In this document: positions 61,813 through 64,000 of the stretch, piece after piece
Layout: every line of letters starts with the position of its first letter
Numbering within the stretch: position 1 is the first letter of the stretch
Assembly: GCA_017165825.1 (NCBI GenBank)
Contig: CM029367.1
Location: forward strand, 18,144,259 to 18,208,258
Direction of reading: 5' to 3'
Length of the DNA: 64,000 bases
DNA from: Hepsetus odoe
Taxonomy: Eukaryota > Chordata > Actinopteri > Characiformes > Hepsetidae
Program-made: the position numbers and the translations under genes
The notes under the pieces: generated by a model
What the model saw: the letters and a program-made list of their open reading frames with translations, nothing else
What the model was told of the DNA's origin: nothing
Databases searched by the model: none

Positions 61813-62960
61813 GCATATTGCATATTGTTTGCATATCGGAGGTTTTCACAATATCAGTATTAATTATAAGCCCAGTAAAATTATTAAGCAGCCTTATGTG
61901 TTTTCATGTGAGGTTCTGTCTGCAGTGTTGCCATGAACTAGTTTTCCATATAAAGATTCATCCTATATAATAGCCTTGGTCAAAATTATACAGTCATGGA
62001 GATTCGCAATTGTAAATCCTGTTAGCCAAGAATAAGGCTTAATTAGTGTATAAATAAGTAAATAAATAAATCATAAATGGTTATTTATGATTATATTTAG
62101 ATGAAGGGCCCAAACATTCATTTTTTTTTATCTCATAAACTTGAATCACTGACCTTATTCAAGTACCAGGTTCATCACACCACCTGTGCTGTAAATCACC
62201 ATGGAGACACCGTTCATCATGGACATTTTCTCTGATTCAGCTGGATTTATTATATGCCCGTGAAGAGCGGCCCTGAAGCGAAGGTTGCTGGATGCTGTGT
62301 AGCAATGACGTGACCGTGCTCATTTAGATCCTGTTCAGTTATATCCAGTTACACTGCTGACTTCTGTTCCTTTTAGCATTTTCGGCGAGTAGATGAGAAG
62401 GCCTGGATGGGATAATTGATGTAGGTTTGGGAAACCATACTAAAGGGCATGTGCTAATAAAAGCTCTGCTCTGCCTTTGTGTTTGTTTTGGAACTCTACA
62501 TATTTTTCTCTGTTTAACATAAATTAATGAGGATTGAATATTAACCTTTTTTCTATGAGGAAAACTTGCAGTCATGGTGGAACAGCCAGCCATAAATCAC
62601 TACAGTACCAAAGCAGAAGTGGGAAGAATACCGTTTATGTGATAACTGGGTGTTGGAATTGACCCAAGCAAAAAATAAATAAATAAATGAGTCAAAAATA
62701 GTCTGGAAATGTCAAACACTTTTATCCTACATTTAGAGGGAAACAGGGCTGTGATTTACGTTTTGATGCCACTCTCTGTCCTATCATATGATTGGACAAC
62801 TGTTTGAATCTAAAGGTGTGCTCTGGCTGTTTTTCGAATGTGTGATGGAGACTTGTAGATTTATTATGTTGTTGTTATTATCTGACAGTGTGAACCTGCT
62901 TTAAATGTAAATGACTTTAAATCTGCAAGGGTTTCTCCCTCTCAGTGAATCCTCACTTTA

Positions 62961-63196
62961 GTGAAAGTGACTATTTGTCATTGTGAAACAGTACAGCACA
63001 CAGTGGACCACAACAAAAATGCAACCTCTACATTTCACCCACACACAGTAGGGGACAGCTATGTCCAGCACCTGGGGAGCAGTGATGAAGACAATACCTT
63101 CCTAAAGGGGACAGGCCAACCTGCTGATCTGAGATTCAGATCCACAACCTTCCAATCACAGGGCCAAGTCCCAAACCACAAGGCCACCGCTGCCCC
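62961..63196 (-). repeat. SINE-A copy with tRNA-like head
   Basis: On the minus strand it starts GGGGCAGCGGTGGCCTTGTGG, then GTTTGGGACTTGGCC, GATTGGAAGGTTGTGGATCT, the CCCCAGGTGCTGG region and a TGACAAATAGTCACTTTCAC tail. It is close to the Tc1-like pseudogene but not inside it. Confidence 0.87.
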
Positions 63197-63218
63197 ACTC
63201 GACCACACTTTTTATTTT

Positions 63219-63220
<2 letters not shown>

Positions 63221-63271
<51 letters not shown>
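63221..63271 (+). repeat. (TA)n(TG)n compound microsatellite
   Basis: About 15 bp of TA followed by about 36 bp of TG. Confidence 0.95.
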
Positions 63272-63273
<2 letters not shown>

Positions 63274-63384
63274 ACAGCTATTTCTTAGGTTTATAAACTC
63301 TGTCTGTTCTTTCTAAATTTGTTTAGATGAACCATTAGAGCTACCACACAAGTTTGTTTGACTGAGCACCTAAATGTTCACTTT

Positions 63385-64000
63385 GGACATTCACTTTGAG
63401 CACCCGCCACAGATTCTCAATAGGATTGAGGTCTGGGCACTGTGTGGGCCATTCCAGGATCTTGCTTTTGGTATCCTTGAAGAACTGTTGGACTAATTTT
63501 GATGTAAGCTTTGGGTCATTGTCTTGTTGGAAGACCCAGCAACGACCTAAGCCTAGACTATTAGCAGATTTCTACATATTCTCCCTCAAAATTTCAACAT
63601 AATTCTCTTTTTTCATGATGCCATGCACCCGAACAAGGCTCCCTGTGCCTGAGGATGTAAAACAGCTCCACAGTATAATGCTCCCACCACCATGTTTAAG
63701 TGTGGGAACTGTGTTCCTAGGTTTGAAGGCCTCTCCCTTTCTTTGCCAAACATAAGCAACATCCATGTGCCCAAACAGTTCCAGTTTAGTCTCATCTGAC
63801 CAAAGCACATACTTCCAAAACTCATCTTTATCTTTCAAATGTTCACGGGCAAACCACAGTCGGGCTGTGATGTGCCACTCTTTGAGTAAAGGGGTTCTTC
63901 TGGGACAATGGCCCTGAAGTCCACCACGATGAAGAGCCCTCACAACTGTGTTCCTTGAAACATCAACTCCAGAAGAGGAGTTGGCTCAAGAGGTCACTGG
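63385..64000 (-). pseudogene. Tc1-like transposase pseudogene, runs off right edge
   Basis: The minus strand encodes a Tc1-like transposase from the end of its DNA-binding region to its C-terminus. Pieces seen are VSRNTVVRALHRGGLQG, FWKYVLWSDETKLELFG (first Asp), [31 protein letters not shown] (second Asp) and [15 protein letters not shown] (Glu). The three catalytic acids are all still present. Two in-frame stops break the gene: a TGA near 63987 and a TAG near 63570. The 5' part lies beyond 64000. Because few other changes are visible, this is the youngest-looking Tc1 copy here. The terminal repeats are not identified. Confidence 0.9.

Larger units (their letters stand above)
55877..64000 (+). 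other. Intron downstream of exon 18, runs off the right edge
   Basis: At least 8.1 kb. It holds a MITE (56254-56513), a mariner-type element (56813-57401), a CA microsatellite (60905-60944), SINE-B (61610-61812), SINE-A (62961-63196), a TA/TG microsatellite (63221-63271) and a Tc1-like transposase pseudogene (63385-64000). 57405-60900 holds no recognised gene or repeat. Confidence 0.78.

Noticed and set aside
61592..61936. 114-codon open frame
   Set aside because: It is a translation through the SINE-B copy.

Overview
This window is vertebrate nuclear DNA, almost certainly from a teleost fish. It has small exons with GT..AG borders separated by large introns, very long CT, GT and CTN microsatellites, many Tc1/mariner fragments of types common in fish, mariner-type inverted-repeat elements and tRNA-headed SINEs. 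Nothing prokaryotic is present: no operons, CRISPR arrays or phage genes.

The only gene recognised is the ortholog of protocadherin-15 (PCDH15; pcdh15a or pcdh15b in teleosts) on the + strand. It is seen from inside the gene: the 5' end (promoter, signal peptide, start of EC1) lies to the left, and the 3' part (rest of EC9, EC10-11, membrane-proximal region, transmembrane helix, cytoplasmic tail) lies to the right. Eighteen consecutive coding exons are found between 738 and 55876. Joined, they give 2711 nt (2 + 903 codons) in one open reading frame. All junction phases are compatible, and no exon is missing when compared with the mammalian protein as I remember it. The product runs from EC1 (just after its N-terminal strand) to the start of EC9. 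PCDH15 pairs with cadherin-23 to form hair-cell tip links and is also used in photoreceptors.

The introns (128 bp to at least 8.1 kb) hold all other content. 1-9 kb: a Tc1 fragment, a decayed transposase-like N-terminus (piggyBac type is a guess), and CT or GT/CA microsatellites. 9-22 kb: a 150-bp tandem duplication next to a Tc1 remnant, two adjacent mariner-type elements and a SINE. 22-34 kb: a ~640-bp CTN trinucleotide array, a Tc1 element carrying a nested SINE, two further Tc1 remnants, and an L2/CR1-like LINE end. 35-48 kb: a Tc1 remnant carrying a different nested SINE, more SINEs, a 370-bp pyrimidine tract and a ~1.9-kb composite repeat. 49-64 kb: a CT/GT/GA compound repeat, a 260-bp MITE, a 589-bp mariner-type element with both termini, SINEs, and a Tc1 transposase pseudogene running off the right edge.

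I did not find a new biological system. The most unusual points are that four of the 18 splice acceptors use a long (CT)n microsatellite as their polypyrimidine tract, and that a very long CTG/CTA array lies in one intron.
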